From: JAYUJH01 sp043765375
GTDB taxonomy: Bacteria > Pseudomonadota > Alphaproteobacteria > Rickettsiales > UBA998
Assembly: GCA_043765375.1 (NCBI GenBank)
Contig: JAYUJH010000012.1
Span: 1 to 43,887, forward strand
Length of the DNA stretch: 43,887 nucleotides
Reading direction: 5' to 3'
Both the position numbers and the translations under genes were made by a program. Below, piece after piece: positions 8,463 to 17,243 of the stretch. The stretch's first letter is position 1. Each line of letters opens with the position of its first letter. The notes under the pieces are model-generated. The model saw nothing but the letters and a program-made list of their open reading frames with translations, was not told the DNA's origin and did not search any database.

Positions 8463-10477
8463 CAAAAAGCCTGCCCTATACTAATATAAACTCCGAAATT
8501 AGTTTTATCGGCGACATCGTCAAGTGGCACACCAATATCAAACCGCAAAGGACCAATTGGGCTGAAATAGCGCACTCCCGCTCCTGCACTGAAATATAAT
8601 TTTTCGCCCGCATTAAACACATTACCCTGATAAACATTGCCAGCGTCCATGAATAATACTCCGCCAAATTGTGGGTTGAAACGTAGGCGCAACTCCGCAT
8701 TAATCTCAGTTTTAACCGTTCCTCCAGCGGGCAGACCAGCCTCTCTTTCGCCAATTGCTTGAAAATTATAACCCCGCACTGAACCACCACCACCCGCATA
8801 AAAACGTAAATCGGCGGGAACATCGCTGCGTGCTGCTCCGTTAATTTGTCCATAAACACCACGGATTGCAATGATTGGTGAATAGGGCAACCATTCTTCA
8901 ACAGTTTCATCTGCCTCATCAATTAAATTATTAATCGTATCATGTGGTGCATCATGGGGGGCATCACTGTTGGTTGCGTAAATATCGTTAATATTGAAAT
9001 ATAAATTGCTGCTAATTTCTGATTTGATAAAGCTCACCCCACCGCCTTTTGCATCAATATAAGGGCTGATGCTGCCACGAGTGAAAACGCCCGAAGTCGC
9101 ATCAAATAAATCATTGCGAGAATCCCATTGCATGAAAATTGGCGCATAAACAAGCGCAAAATCTTGAGTTCCTCGCACATCATTTATCTTGGCAATGCGC
9201 AATCCTGCACCTGCTCCCACCAACCATTGCGGGTTGATAATATAACGCTCTAGTGCAACTAGGCTTGAGATATTGGTGGAATCAAACGCATTTGTTTTTT
9301 CATTCTTGGCAGATGCGCTCAACTGCAAGTTTTGGTTTGGATTGAGGAAAAATGGAATGGTATACTGCCCCACGCCTGATTTTTCTCGCCCTGTTAGGGT
9401 TAATTTGGTGGTGAGGCGATGCGCCATACCGTATAAATTACGATGTTCCCAGCCGAGCCTTGTTCCCACCCCTTCATCAGTTGCATAATATCCCCCCGCC
9501 GTGAAAGTGCGGTGAGGGCGGTCAGTTACATCAATATTAATTGGCACATTATTGGTTGTGGCTTCGTTAGTTTTTGTTTCACCATTGTCATTTGCATTTT
9601 TCTTTATTTCAGATAATTGCGGTTCAATATCCACTCGTGCAAGCAACCGACTTTGCAACATTTGTGACGTGGTTGTATCAATTTTTTGCTTATTGAAACA
9701 CTCGCCTTCACGCCAAGTGACATAATTATGCAATATCGCATCGTTGATATCAGTTTTGCCTGAAAATTGCGTCTTGCCAAAATTGGCCTCGCCTGTATGT
9801 TTCACCTTAAACAGCACCTCCGCTTGGCTATTTAACCGATCCAGCACCAATGTTGGCGTGACTTGCAAATCAAGGTAACATCTGCCTCGCATCAAACGCT
9901 CCTGAATATCCAATGCAGTGTTTAATGTTGCGGAGTTATTAATTGGCGCACCAATAATCAAGCCATTACGAATGATAGTTTTGGGAAAATTGCGGGCTAA
10001 GTCCGTTGCTTTTGTCGGCGCATCTTCCCATATGATTTGGTGATTGGCAAACATATATTGCCGCGCTAAACGAATATCAAGCCTCACTATTGGGTTGCTG
10101 TTTGCTTTTTCGTCAGTCTTCACTTCTGAGAGGGGCAATACTTCTGAACGAGCCACCACCTCTGAACGGGTATTCGCATCATAATAACCCTCTGCATTCA
10201 AGAAATCCGTCACTCTCGCTGCCATTAACCCACTTACCGCCGTTAATTCATCAATATCTTGCGGTGGGTTAGCTTCGTCAATCGCTTCAATCGCAATTTC
10301 TTTTAGTTTTGATGTTTCTAGTGTCGGTTCTTCAATTCCTGTGATTTCCACCTCATAATCAATTCCCGCATTGCCCATAATCCGTTTCAAGCTAAACATG
10401 CTTAAATCTAGCGCATTTGCTTTCATGGAGCTAATTATAATTAACGCTATCATCAAACCAATAATTATTTTAGCCAT
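8462..10477 (-). CDS. tamA: Outer-membrane assembly protein TamA (Omp85/BamA superfamily)
   Basis: 671 residues: a signal peptide (MAKIIIGLMIALIIISSMKANA), a POTRA-type periplasmic region, then a 16-strand-type barrel ending in a C-terminal aromatic (VYISIGQAF). Family landmarks are GGYYATDEGVGTRLGWEHRN at the start of the barrel, YAGGGGSVRGYNFQ (the conserved VRGY motif in the L6 loop) and GPLRFDIGVPL near the end. It is somewhat longer than E. coli TamA (577) owing to acidic, low-complexity stretches. It overlaps the end of pyrE by 13 bp and the start of tamB, so the three genes are tightly packed. It works with TamB in the outer membrane. Confidence 0.93.
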   Translation of the reverse strand: MAKIIIGLMIALIIISSMKANALDLSMFSLKRIMGNAGIDYEVEITGIEEPTLETSKLKEIAIEAIDEANPPQDIDELTAVSGLMAARVTDFLNAEGYYDANTRSEVVARSEVLPLSEVKTDEKANSNPIVRLDIRLARQYMFANHQIIWEDAPTKATDLARNFPKTIIRNGLIIGAPINNSATLNTALDIQERLMRGRCYLDLQVTPTLVLDRLNSQAEVLFKVKHTGEANFGKTQFSGKTDINDAILHNYVTWREGECFNKQKIDTTTSQMLQSRLLARVDIEPQLSEIKKNANDNGETKTNEATTNNVPINIDVTDRPHRTFTAGGYYATDEGVGTRLGWEHRNLYGMAHRLTTKLTLTGREKSGVGQYTIPFFLNPNQNLQLSASAKNEKTNAFDSTNISSLVALERYIINPQWLVGAGAGLRIAKINDVRGTQDFALVYAPIFMQWDSRNDLFDATSGVFTRGSISPYIDAKGGGVSFIKSEISSNLYFNINDIYATNSDAPHDAPHDTINNLIDEADETVEEWLPYSPIIAIRGVYGQINGAARSDVPADLRFYAGGGGSVRGYNFQAIGEREAGLPAGGTVKTEINAELRLRFNPQFGGVLFMDAGNVYQGNVFNAGEKLYFSAGAGVRYFSPIGPLRFDIGVPLDDVADKTNFGVYISIGQAF

Positions 10478-11082
10478 CTGCTACCAGGTTTAATCGCTGG
10501 TGTGCCGTGCAAATGCGCTGGTAAATTATTCGCTGCATAAGCCTTCACCTCAATTTTTAACAATGAATATAGCGGAAATGGCAAGCCATGCTCCCCATTT
10601 GAGCGGTCAATCAAGCTGGCTTCCGCCACAACTATTGCGCCGTGAGATTCCACACATTTCACCGCCTCCAACGATGATTTACCCGTGGTGACAACATCTT
10701 CCACCAGCAAAACTTTCTGCCCTTCATGCAACTCAAACCCACGGCGCAACGCAAATGCTCCGTCAACTCGCTCGCAAAACATGGTCGGCAGATGCAATTG
10801 TCGCCCCATTTCATAGCCAACCACCACCCCACCCATCGCAGGGGCAACAACTACGTCTATTTTATTTTGGGCATCTATTTTATCTTGGCTATCTATTTCA
10901 TGCGTGGAGGATTTTATAATTTCCGCTAGTGCAGCGCATAGTTTTTCAGCACGCCATGGTTGCATCATGATGCGGGCGCATTGCAGATATGTGTCACTAT
11001 GCAGCCCCGATGAAAGCACAAAATGCCCTTTCAAAATCGCCTCCGCCGCCTCAAAATGCGCTAATATTTCAGCTTCATTCAT
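10465..11082 (-). CDS. pyrE: Orotate phosphoribosyltransferase
   Basis: About 205 residues from the ATG at 11082. It transfers ribose-5-phosphate from PRPP to orotate, giving OMP in pyrimidine synthesis (cytoplasm). Visible signatures are FVLSSGLHSDTYLQ near the N-terminus and the PRPP-binding loop VLLVEDVVTTGKSS. ATG 11082 is chosen because AAAGGA lies about 8 bases upstream and homology begins there. A longer form from ATG 11133, overlapping the upstream stop as ATGA, would add 17 residues of repetitive sequence (TKPYTLTTTPYKK) and seems less likely. The 3' end overlaps tamA by 13 bp. Confidence 0.93.
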   Translation of the reverse strand: MNEAEILAHFEAAEAILKGHFVLSSGLHSDTYLQCARIMMQPWRAEKLCAALAEIIKSSTHEIDSQDKIDAQNKIDVVVAPAMGGVVVGYEMGRQLHLPTMFCERVDGAFALRRGFELHEGQKVLLVEDVVTTGKSSLEAVKCVESHGAIVVAEASLIDRSNGEHGLPFPLYSLLKIEVKAYAANNLPAHLHGTPAIKPGSRWLK

Positions 11083-11129
11083 ATTTTTTTCCTTTTTATA
11101 GGGTGTAGTGGTTAGGGTATAGGGTTTAG

Positions 11130-12344
11130 TCATGACAAATCAAAATCCTCGGTTAGTGCTTTATTCACCCCTTTGATGGATTTGAAGTGAGCGAAATAAG
11201 TTTTACGACAATAATTTTCAATGCGCCTATTTAACTTTTCACTATCTTCATAATTTGTGTAACATATTTCAAATTTTTCAAAATATTCTTTTTCATTAGT
11301 GGCTACACATTCACGATATTGTTCCTCATTCCGACTGTGAATATTTTCTATAATTTTATAATTAAATAGCAAATCCATATTTTGCTCATCAAAACCAAAC
11401 CCAAGAAACATAATTCTCTGGGCTTCTTCCGCAATATATTGTTTGAATGGTTGCAAGTTTTCTTCAATTTTTTCGTTACGCTCATCAATAACCTTAATGC
11501 GCTTTGCTGCTTTAGAAATAAGTTGTTTCCCACATTCTATTTCACCAAGAGTGGGTTGTTGTTCGCCACGAAGAACAACATAACTACCTTGGCTTATAAT
11601 TGGACTTGTTGAATTATGAGAACCATAAATATATGGCATATATTTTTCTTCAATATGATAGCCATATTCAAAACGCGGCATAGATAGCGATGTTCCTCCA
11701 GACGATTTTTCGTTTTTTCCTTTTACACAAATTTTTTTATTATCTTGACTTAAATAAACTTTGAAATCATCTAACACTTCAGGATTATTCCAAGGCACTT
11801 GTCGCACAGCACCATAAACATGGGTGATGGCAGTGTCTAATTTTTTAAGCACTTTTTTCTTTTCATCATCGCTAAGCATGGTTGCTTTCCAAACCCGCTC
11901 CAGCAAATAATAATCTAGCGACACATCATAATTAAAAGTGATAATTTTGAATGGTAATGGTTCATCATTAATCAACCGCTCCTTATCTGCAAACATGGCA
12001 TGGGTCAGATAGCGATACCAATTTTCGTTGTTGCTCTTGCCTGCAATCTTATCCCTATCCTCACAACTTAAAATAACCTCAGCAATTAACTGTTTGCCAA
12101 AGTTAGTGAGGTCAGGGTCATGCGAGCAATGTTGCGCCAAAAAACTATCAATGCTGAATGGGTCATGTAGCTTGATTAATTTAATAAACTTTTCAGCTTG
12201 CTCATTATTGCTTTTGCCTGCAACTGCAACAATTTTATCCACCAGCTCATAGCCAAGCGGGTAGCCATAGGGTATGCTTGCGCCAGCTCCCACTACGAAT
12301 ACGGTTTTTTTATTGAAATTAATGTAATTATCTTGCTGCGTCAT
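11130..12344 (-). CDS. SIR2-like domain protein (putative NAD-hydrolase or defence effector)
   Basis: 404 residues. The N-terminus VFVVGAGASIPYGYPLG carries the Rossmann GAGxS signature, IITFNYDVSLDYYLLE (about 134-149) gives the TxNYD motif with the likely catalytic Asn138, HVYGAV supplies His175, and IMFLGFGFDEQNMD is the late GFG strand seen in stand-alone SIR2-like proteins. These are marks of the SIR2 domains in antiphage systems (ThsA, DSR, SIR2-pAgo), which cleave NAD+, rather than of housekeeping deacetylases; the deacetylase zinc ribbon is absent. The C-terminal half is lysine-rich and unknown. It sits between dacA and pyrE, unrelated genes, on the same strand, with no recognisable partner. 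An in-frame heptapeptide AGKSNNE occurs twice (residues 42-48 and 101-107). NAD cleavage is inference. Confidence 0.85.
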   Translation of the reverse strand: MTQQDNYINFNKKTVFVVGAGASIPYGYPLGYELVDKIVAVAGKSNNEQAEKFIKLIKLHDPFSIDSFLAQHCSHDPDLTNFGKQLIAEVILSCEDRDKIAGKSNNENWYRYLTHAMFADKERLINDEPLPFKIITFNYDVSLDYYLLERVWKATMLSDDEKKKVLKKLDTAITHVYGAVRQVPWNNPEVLDDFKVYLSQDNKKICVKGKNEKSSGGTSLSMPRFEYGYHIEEKYMPYIYGSHNSTSPIISQGSYVVLRGEQQPTLGEIECGKQLISKAAKRIKVIDERNEKIEENLQPFKQYIAEEAQRIMFLGFGFDEQNMDLLFNYKIIENIHSRNEEQYRECVATNEKEYFEKFEICYTNYEDSEKLNRRIENYCRKTYFAHFKSIKGVNKALTEDFDLS

Positions 12345-12387
12345 AACGCATCACAAAATAGCCAAATAATATAAAAAGTCCACTATA

Positions 12388-13803
12388 TTAATTTATTTTG
12401 GTGACAAAGCAATCTTGGCTCATATTTTGTAACTTTTGGCAAACGGTGGTTGCACTTTGTTGACTGAGATTTTTCAGGCGGGCTCGGTGCAGAATATTCG
12501 TTCCATGTTCAGAATATTCCACATAAGCGATTGCGCCGCTTAAATCATTACGCACCTTGCTGGCAATTTTCTTGAGTGCGGTTTTGGCGGATTCTGCCTC
12601 ACGGAATACTCCCACTTGCACCGCCCAGCCTTTATCAGCGGATATTGCGGGAGGCGGTGTTGTAACATTTCTCTGTTCTATACTTCTCTGCACAATATTT
12701 CCCTGTGCTATATTTTTTTGCGCAACTTGATAATTAGCGTTGATAATTCGTCTGTCCATATTTTTTGCCTCAAGCATTGACGCCCCAGCCAGTGGCGTTC
12801 TATTGAGTGAAGCCCCAGCCATTGCGACATTAATATGTTTTGGTTGCTGTTGTATTGGGGAGCGCACCATTATTGCACCATTAACTATTTCACGATTATT
12901 AACCATTGGCTTTGCCGTTGGACGTGGTGAAAATGCACCATGATTGCTAGCATAATTCGTTTGATTTTTGTTCGGATATTGACCATTTTTCCTATCCATC
13001 GCTAACTTGCCGTGCATTCGCTGCAATAATGCTACCATACGATTATCACGCTCGGCTGCGGTGTTGCCACCCATAACTACGGCAACAATATTGAAACCAT
13101 CATGCTTGAATGAACTAACCACGTTAAAACCAGATGCGTTGATGTAGCCAGTTTTGATGCCGTCAACCCCTTTTAATCGCCCCACAACCCTGTTATGCGA
13201 GCCATAACGTCTGCCTTGATACATAAACTCTTTGGTGCTAAAGTAAGGAAAATATTGCGGGAAGTCACGCCGCAACGCTGCTCCAAGCAATGCCATATCA
13301 TGTGCGGTTGTGACTTGACCATTATCAGGCAATCCATGTGGATTTTTGAACCTTGTGCGCATCATGCCTAATGTGCGGGCTTTTGCCGTGGCAATCTGAG
13401 CAAATCGTGCAACTGAACCGCCAACATGTTCCGCCACTACCACTGCTACATCGTTGGCGGAACGAACCACTAACGCACCAATCGCTTGTTGCGCTGTTAA
13501 CCTGCCACCACGACGCAATGAGATGTTGGTTTGTGGTTGCGACGCTGCCAGTGCCGAGATATTCATCGGCGTATTTAGCTTAACTGTGCCACGTTCCATT
13601 TGTTCAAACAGCAAATATAATGTCATCATTTTGGTTAGTGATGCGGGATATCTCTGTGCGCTACCATTTTCTTCATGCAAAACTCGCCCATTATCAGCAT
13701 CATAAACCAAAACTGCATGGCGTGATGAACTTGCGATTGCGCTATTACTCGTCACCAGCGCAACGACCAGACTCATCAATATAAATATGATTAATTGCCG
13801 CAT
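12388..13803 (-). CDS. dacA: D-alanyl-D-alanine carboxypeptidase (PBP5/6 type, S11) with C-terminal SPOR domain
   Basis: 471 residues. A signal peptide is followed by the S11 catalytic domain: SLTK with Ser55 and Lys58, SAND with Ser115-Asn117, and KTG at 217-219, all intact. After a linker of about 120 residues a SPOR domain (KGWAVQVGVFREAESA...) closes the protein. The enzyme trims the terminal D-alanine of peptidoglycan pentapeptides in the periplasm; SPOR domains bind denuded septal glycan, so action at the division site is likely. The catalytic-SPOR fusion is common in alphaproteobacteria. The linker contains four 15-bp units (12661-12720) encoding x-N-I-x-Q-like pentapeptides. It is divergent from the M16 gene across 186 bp. 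dacF is an alternative name. Confidence 0.92.
   Translation of the reverse strand: MRQLIIFILMSLVVALVTSNSAIASSSRHAVLVYDADNGRVLHEENGSAQRYPASLTKMMTLYLLFEQMERGTVKLNTPMNISALAASQPQTNISLRRGGRLTAQQAIGALVVRSANDVAVVVAEHVGGSVARFAQIATAKARTLGMMRTRFKNPHGLPDNGQVTTAHDMALLGAALRRDFPQYFPYFSTKEFMYQGRRYGSHNRVVGRLKGVDGIKTGYINASGFNVVSSFKHDGFNIVAVVMGGNTAAERDNRMVALLQRMHGKLAMDRKNGQYPNKNQTNYASNHGAFSPRPTAKPMVNNREIVNGAIMVRSPIQQQPKHINVAMAGASLNRTPLAGASMLEAKNMDRRIINANYQVAQKNIAQGNIVQRSIEQRNVTTPPPAISADKGWAVQVGVFREAESAKTALKKIASKVRNDLSGAIAYVEYSEHGTNILHRARLKNLSQQSATTVCQKLQNMSQDCFVTKIN
12661..12720 (-). repeat. Four 15-bp units inside the dacA linker
   Basis: Units 12661-12675, 12676-12690, 12691-12705 and 12706-12720 encode, on the minus strand, the pentapeptides KNIAQ, GNIVQ, RSIEQ and RNVTT. 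The pattern x-N-I-x-Q is the same as in the dnaX linker at 42990-43064, and both contain the 12-mer AATATTGTGCAG. Confidence 0.8.
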
Positions 13804-13989
13804 TATTTCTATTAATTCCTGTTATTTATTTTGTTATGATATTTATTGAATTATGAGGTTATGTTGCGATTTGCAGTGAGCAATAATAGAAATAACAACA
13901 TAATCTAATTTGATTATATACATTATGTCGCTTAAGATATATAAAAAATTGCTAAGAGCAAGCAAAAATATGGTGGTTAAATTAAATAT

Positions 13990-15342
13990 ATGATGAAATA
14001 TGCAAGATTATATATATGTTTATTGTTGTTGCTGAATTGTGGTGTGAACGCAATTGTGTCCAATGCAGCGAATGCCGCAGAAGCAAATGTAAATGGTGAA
14101 ATTAGTGGTAAAACCAATAATAATGTGCAAATTGTGCAAAAAGATGAGGTGCAAGCATTGGTTTTGAGCAATAAAACTCTGCCCATCGTGCTGATTAATA
14201 TGGATTTTTTGCGTGCAGGTAGTTCTTATGAGAATAATGCGGGTATAGCGCAATTGACTGCTTCCATGCTTGGTGAAGGGGCTGGAAAATATTCCGCAAA
14301 TCAGTTCAATGAGGAGCTGGAGCAATATGCAATTGAGTTTGGTGCAAGTGCAGGGCGTGACAATTTTTCCATTCAAATCAAAACATTAGCTGAAAATCTT
14401 CCCAAGGCGATGGAATTATTGGGGGCGGTTTTGACTGAACCACATTTTGCCGATGAGGATTTGCAGCGCATTAAAATTGAGCAATTAGCCAAAATAAAAG
14501 CGATGAATGACAATCCCGCATTCCATTTGCAGCAATTATTTCATCAGCAAGCGTTTGATAAACATGCTTATGCTCGCTCGCCACATGGTGATGAGGCAAG
14601 TATCTCTGCCATTAAAGCAGCTGATTTGCGTGAGTTTATGCAGGCTCGGTTGGTGCAAAATAATGCAAAAATATCCATTGTTGGTGATGTTGATGAAACT
14701 TTGGTGCAAAATGAGATTTTGCCATATTTTGCTAAATTGCCCAAAAACAATAATGCAAAAACGAAGTTGAATGAAATAATAATTACACAACTTGATTCTG
14801 CTAAGAATTATAAAATGGATATTCCACAATCAAGCATCAACTTGGTTTATGCGGGGATTAAACGTGATGATAAACTGTTTTATGCGTCATATATATTGCA
14901 ACATATTATTGGTGGGAGCAGCCTTTCATCAAAATTGGGGGAGAGTTTGCGGGAGGAAAATGGTTTGGTTTATGGTGCAAATGCGGGGTTTGCCCAGCTG
15001 GATTATGCAAATTGGTTCAGTGCATCTTTTGCGACAAAATCTAGCCAAAAAGATTTGGTAATCAAGCTTGCCAAACAAGTGATTGCCAAGGTGGCAGCTG
15101 GTGAAATTACACAGCAGGAATTGCAGGAAGCCAAGGATTATCTGGTTGGATCATTTGCGCTTGAGACGGATTCTAATGGGGAAAAATTGCAATATCTCAG
15201 TATGATGCAGCGTTTTGGTTTGGGGCGTGATTATTTGCAACAGCGCAATGGTTTGATTGAGGCGGTGAGTTTGGCGCAATTGCAGGAGGTTGCTAAGCGT
15301 TTGAGCGGTGAGCCATTAATGATTTTGAGCGTTGGCCATTGA
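13990..15342 (+). CDS. M16 (pitrilysin) family protein lacking the zinc site, secreted
   Basis: 450 residues with a signal peptide (MMKYARLYICLLLLLNCGVNA). The fold is recognisable as M16: an N-terminal domain, the inter-domain region with HAYARSPHGDEASISAI, and a C-terminal domain with VYGANAGFAQLDYANWFSASFATKS and VKLAKQVIAKVAAGEIT. At the place of the HxxEH zinc motif the sequence reads GIAQLTASMLGEGAGK, so the metal ligands are missing. In many bacteria such a non-catalytic M16 subunit is encoded next to a catalytic one and forms a heterodimer; here no catalytic partner is in the window. It is probably a periplasmic partner subunit. ATG 13990 and 13993 are both possible starts. Confidence 0.85.
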   Translation: MMKYARLYICLLLLLNCGVNAIVSNAANAAEANVNGEISGKTNNNVQIVQKDEVQALVLSNKTLPIVLINMDFLRAGSSYENNAGIAQLTASMLGEGAGKYSANQFNEELEQYAIEFGASAGRDNFSIQIKTLAENLPKAMELLGAVLTEPHFADEDLQRIKIEQLAKIKAMNDNPAFHLQQLFHQQAFDKHAYARSPHGDEASISAIKAADLREFMQARLVQNNAKISIVGDVDETLVQNEILPYFAKLPKNNNAKTKLNEIIITQLDSAKNYKMDIPQSSINLVYAGIKRDDKLFYASYILQHIIGGSSLSSKLGESLREENGLVYGANAGFAQLDYANWFSASFATKSSQKDLVIKLAKQVIAKVAAGEITQQELQEAKDYLVGSFALETDSNGEKLQYLSMMQRFGLGRDYLQQRNGLIEAVSLAQLQEVAKRLSGEPLMILSVGH

Positions 15343-15467
15343 TTTTTTGGGTGATAACTGAAGTTTGTGGAGTTTTTTTAAGGGGAGAGTTTTTTAAGAG
15401 ACGAGTTTTTTTTAGGAGTGATTTCTAGGATTGTTTTTTCAAAGGGAAAATAGGGGTTTTGTGATTT

Positions 15468-15483
15468 TGGCATAGATGTTGCA
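15468..15483 (+). promoter_or_regulatory. Sigma-54 (RpoN) promoter upstream of the hook operon
   Basis: TGGCATAGATGTTGCA matches the -24/-12 consensus TGGCAYR-N4-TTGCW at every conserved position, with GG at 15469-15470 and GC at 15481-15482. Transcription would begin near 15494, about 58 bases before fliK. Hook genes of Caulobacter and other alphaproteobacteria are transcribed by sigma-54 with the activator FlbD, so the site fits its context. The rest of the 209-bp gap (15343-15551) holds repeated GAGTTTTTT-type blocks (about 15370-15415) and a duplicated TATAAATATTTT downstream of the promoter, but no gene. Confidence 0.8.
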
Positions 15484-15551
15484 TATATTGATTTATATAA
15501 ATATTTTTGGTCTGTATAAATATTTTGCAAAACATCATTTGAGCTTGTTAT

Positions 15552-17231
15552 ATGTCAATCTTTTTGCTTCAAACTGCCAATGTTCCAGCCGCTCCAACGG
15601 TTGCAAATGCTGTATCAAGTTCTGATAAAGTAGCATCATCAAATGATGGCTCCATATCAAATAATGGCACATTCGCTGGAATATTTAACTTGAGTGAGCT
15701 TAAGCAAAATATTAATAACAAAATTAATGGCAAAAATCCACAATCCACTGATGAAAAAGTGTCAAGCGGCGTTGATATAAGTGAGCTTAATAATGGTCAA
15801 GATTTGAGTGCTATTCCAGCTTATTTCCCCCAGATTATCCAACAATTTAACGATGATGTGGTGCAGGGTGCAAGCTCTTTTGTGGGCGCTGGGGCGAATA
15901 ATGTTAACATCGGCAAAGCTCCAGATGGCATCAAAAATATTGCATCAGAAAATAATTTCATGTTGCAAGCTATCGCAATGATTAAGGGTGATAATGTTGG
16001 AGGCGGGGCGGTTCAAGGTGATTTGGCGTTGCAATCAGCACCAGTTATTGAGCCTCAAATAGCGGGCGATGTTTTAGGTAATGATGTAGCAATAAGTGAT
16101 TTTATTGTGGGCGATGCTAGTTTGGCACAATTTGATTTTCAAGCGAATATTAGCGATGCGAGCCAAGTAACTAATAATCAGGCAATTAACAATAATGATG
16201 CTGGTTCCTGGCAATTATTGCAATCGCAGGATTTTATGGGGGCAAAAATGGCAGCTATTGCATTTGTTCCGCAGAATGCTTTGAATGGCGTGAGTTCGCA
16301 ATCATCAGCCGTTATCGCCCCCGTTACGGCTAATTATGCGGTGGCAATTTTGCAAGGCGAGCAAGGCGTTGTTTCAAGTGATGTTGGTGTTGAAACTGAT
16401 GTGGTGGTTGGCGGCGAAAATCTCAATATTGACGATGCGATGGATATTATCAACCCTAATAATGGCGGGGATAAAAGCGGATTTTCTCAAAATAACGCTA
16501 GTCAGGGCAATTCTCAAGGCAATTCTCAAAATGGTGATAGCCAGTTTTCTCGCCTCGCAGATCCTGCAATACTCACTGAAACGCTTGGTGATTTCGGTGC
16601 GGATATATCAAGTTTTGGTGATGTGTTCTCCATTAATGATTTAGCTGGAATAAATAATGGTAATAGCGAAAAAGATATTGCGTTATTGCGGTTTGAGGAA
16701 GTGAAAAATGCGCAGCCAAATATTGCATCTCAAGCGTCATCTCATGGGGCAGCGTTGGAGCAAATATCCATGCAAATCAAGCGATTGCACGCCAACAAAA
16801 CTGGTGAGATTAACCTGCAATTAAACCCAAATGAGCTTGGCAAAGTTGAAATACGAGTGGTAAGTGATGCAAATAATAACATTATGGTGCAGGTAACGGC
16901 GGATTCTCGTGATACTTATGATTTATTACGCAATGACCGTGCAAGTTTGGAACGGATTTTGCAAGCTAGTAACATAACTAATAATATAAATGGGAATAAT
17001 GATAATTTGAGCGATGGTGTGGGAATAAAGTTTGACGAAAACTCACTTCAATTTGCTTATCGTGAGGGTAATAATAATGGTGGTAATGGTGGTGGAGCAG
17101 ATAAGAATAGTAATCATTCGCATGTTGAGGCAACGCAAGCAAGCGCACTAAATGATGCTGGGGTGGACATGCCTTCGCCTGAGCAAATCATCAATTTGAA
17201 AGTAACAACTGGAATTAATATCAAGGTTTAG
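15552..17231 (+). CDS. fliK: Flagellar hook-length control protein FliK
   Basis: 559 residues. The first 400 are Asn/Gly/Ser/Gln-rich low complexity, as expected for the disordered ruler part. Residues about 400-475 form the Flg_hook domain: ISMQIKRLHANKTGEINLQL, NPNELGKVEIRVV and VTADSRDTYDLLRNDRASLE. FliK is exported through the flagellar type III machinery, measures the growing hook and switches FlhB to filament-type substrates. It is first in an operon with flgD (12 bp gap) and flgE, behind a sigma-54-type promoter. The N-terminal part is recognisable only by composition. Confidence 0.9.
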   Translation: MSIFLLQTANVPAAPTVANAVSSSDKVASSNDGSISNNGTFAGIFNLSELKQNINNKINGKNPQSTDEKVSSGVDISELNNGQDLSAIPAYFPQIIQQFNDDVVQGASSFVGAGANNVNIGKAPDGIKNIASENNFMLQAIAMIKGDNVGGGAVQGDLALQSAPVIEPQIAGDVLGNDVAISDFIVGDASLAQFDFQANISDASQVTNNQAINNNDAGSWQLLQSQDFMGAKMAAIAFVPQNALNGVSSQSSAVIAPVTANYAVAILQGEQGVVSSDVGVETDVVVGGENLNIDDAMDIINPNNGGDKSGFSQNNASQGNSQGNSQNGDSQFSRLADPAILTETLGDFGADISSFGDVFSINDLAGINNGNSEKDIALLRFEEVKNAQPNIASQASSHGAALEQISMQIKRLHANKTGEINLQLNPNELGKVEIRVVSDANNNIMVQVTADSRDTYDLLRNDRASLERILQASNITNNINGNNDNLSDGVGIKFDENSLQFAYREGNNNGGNGGGADKNSNHSHVEATQASALNDAGVDMPSPEQIINLKVTTGINIKV

Positions 17232-17243
17232 GAGCATAAAATA

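Noticed and set aside
11083..11133. 17-residue N-terminal extension of pyrE overlapping the SIR2 stop as ATGA
   Set aside because: The extension is repetitive and outside the PyrE homology; the ATG at 11082 has a good AAAGGA site. Coupled translation from 11133 is not excluded.
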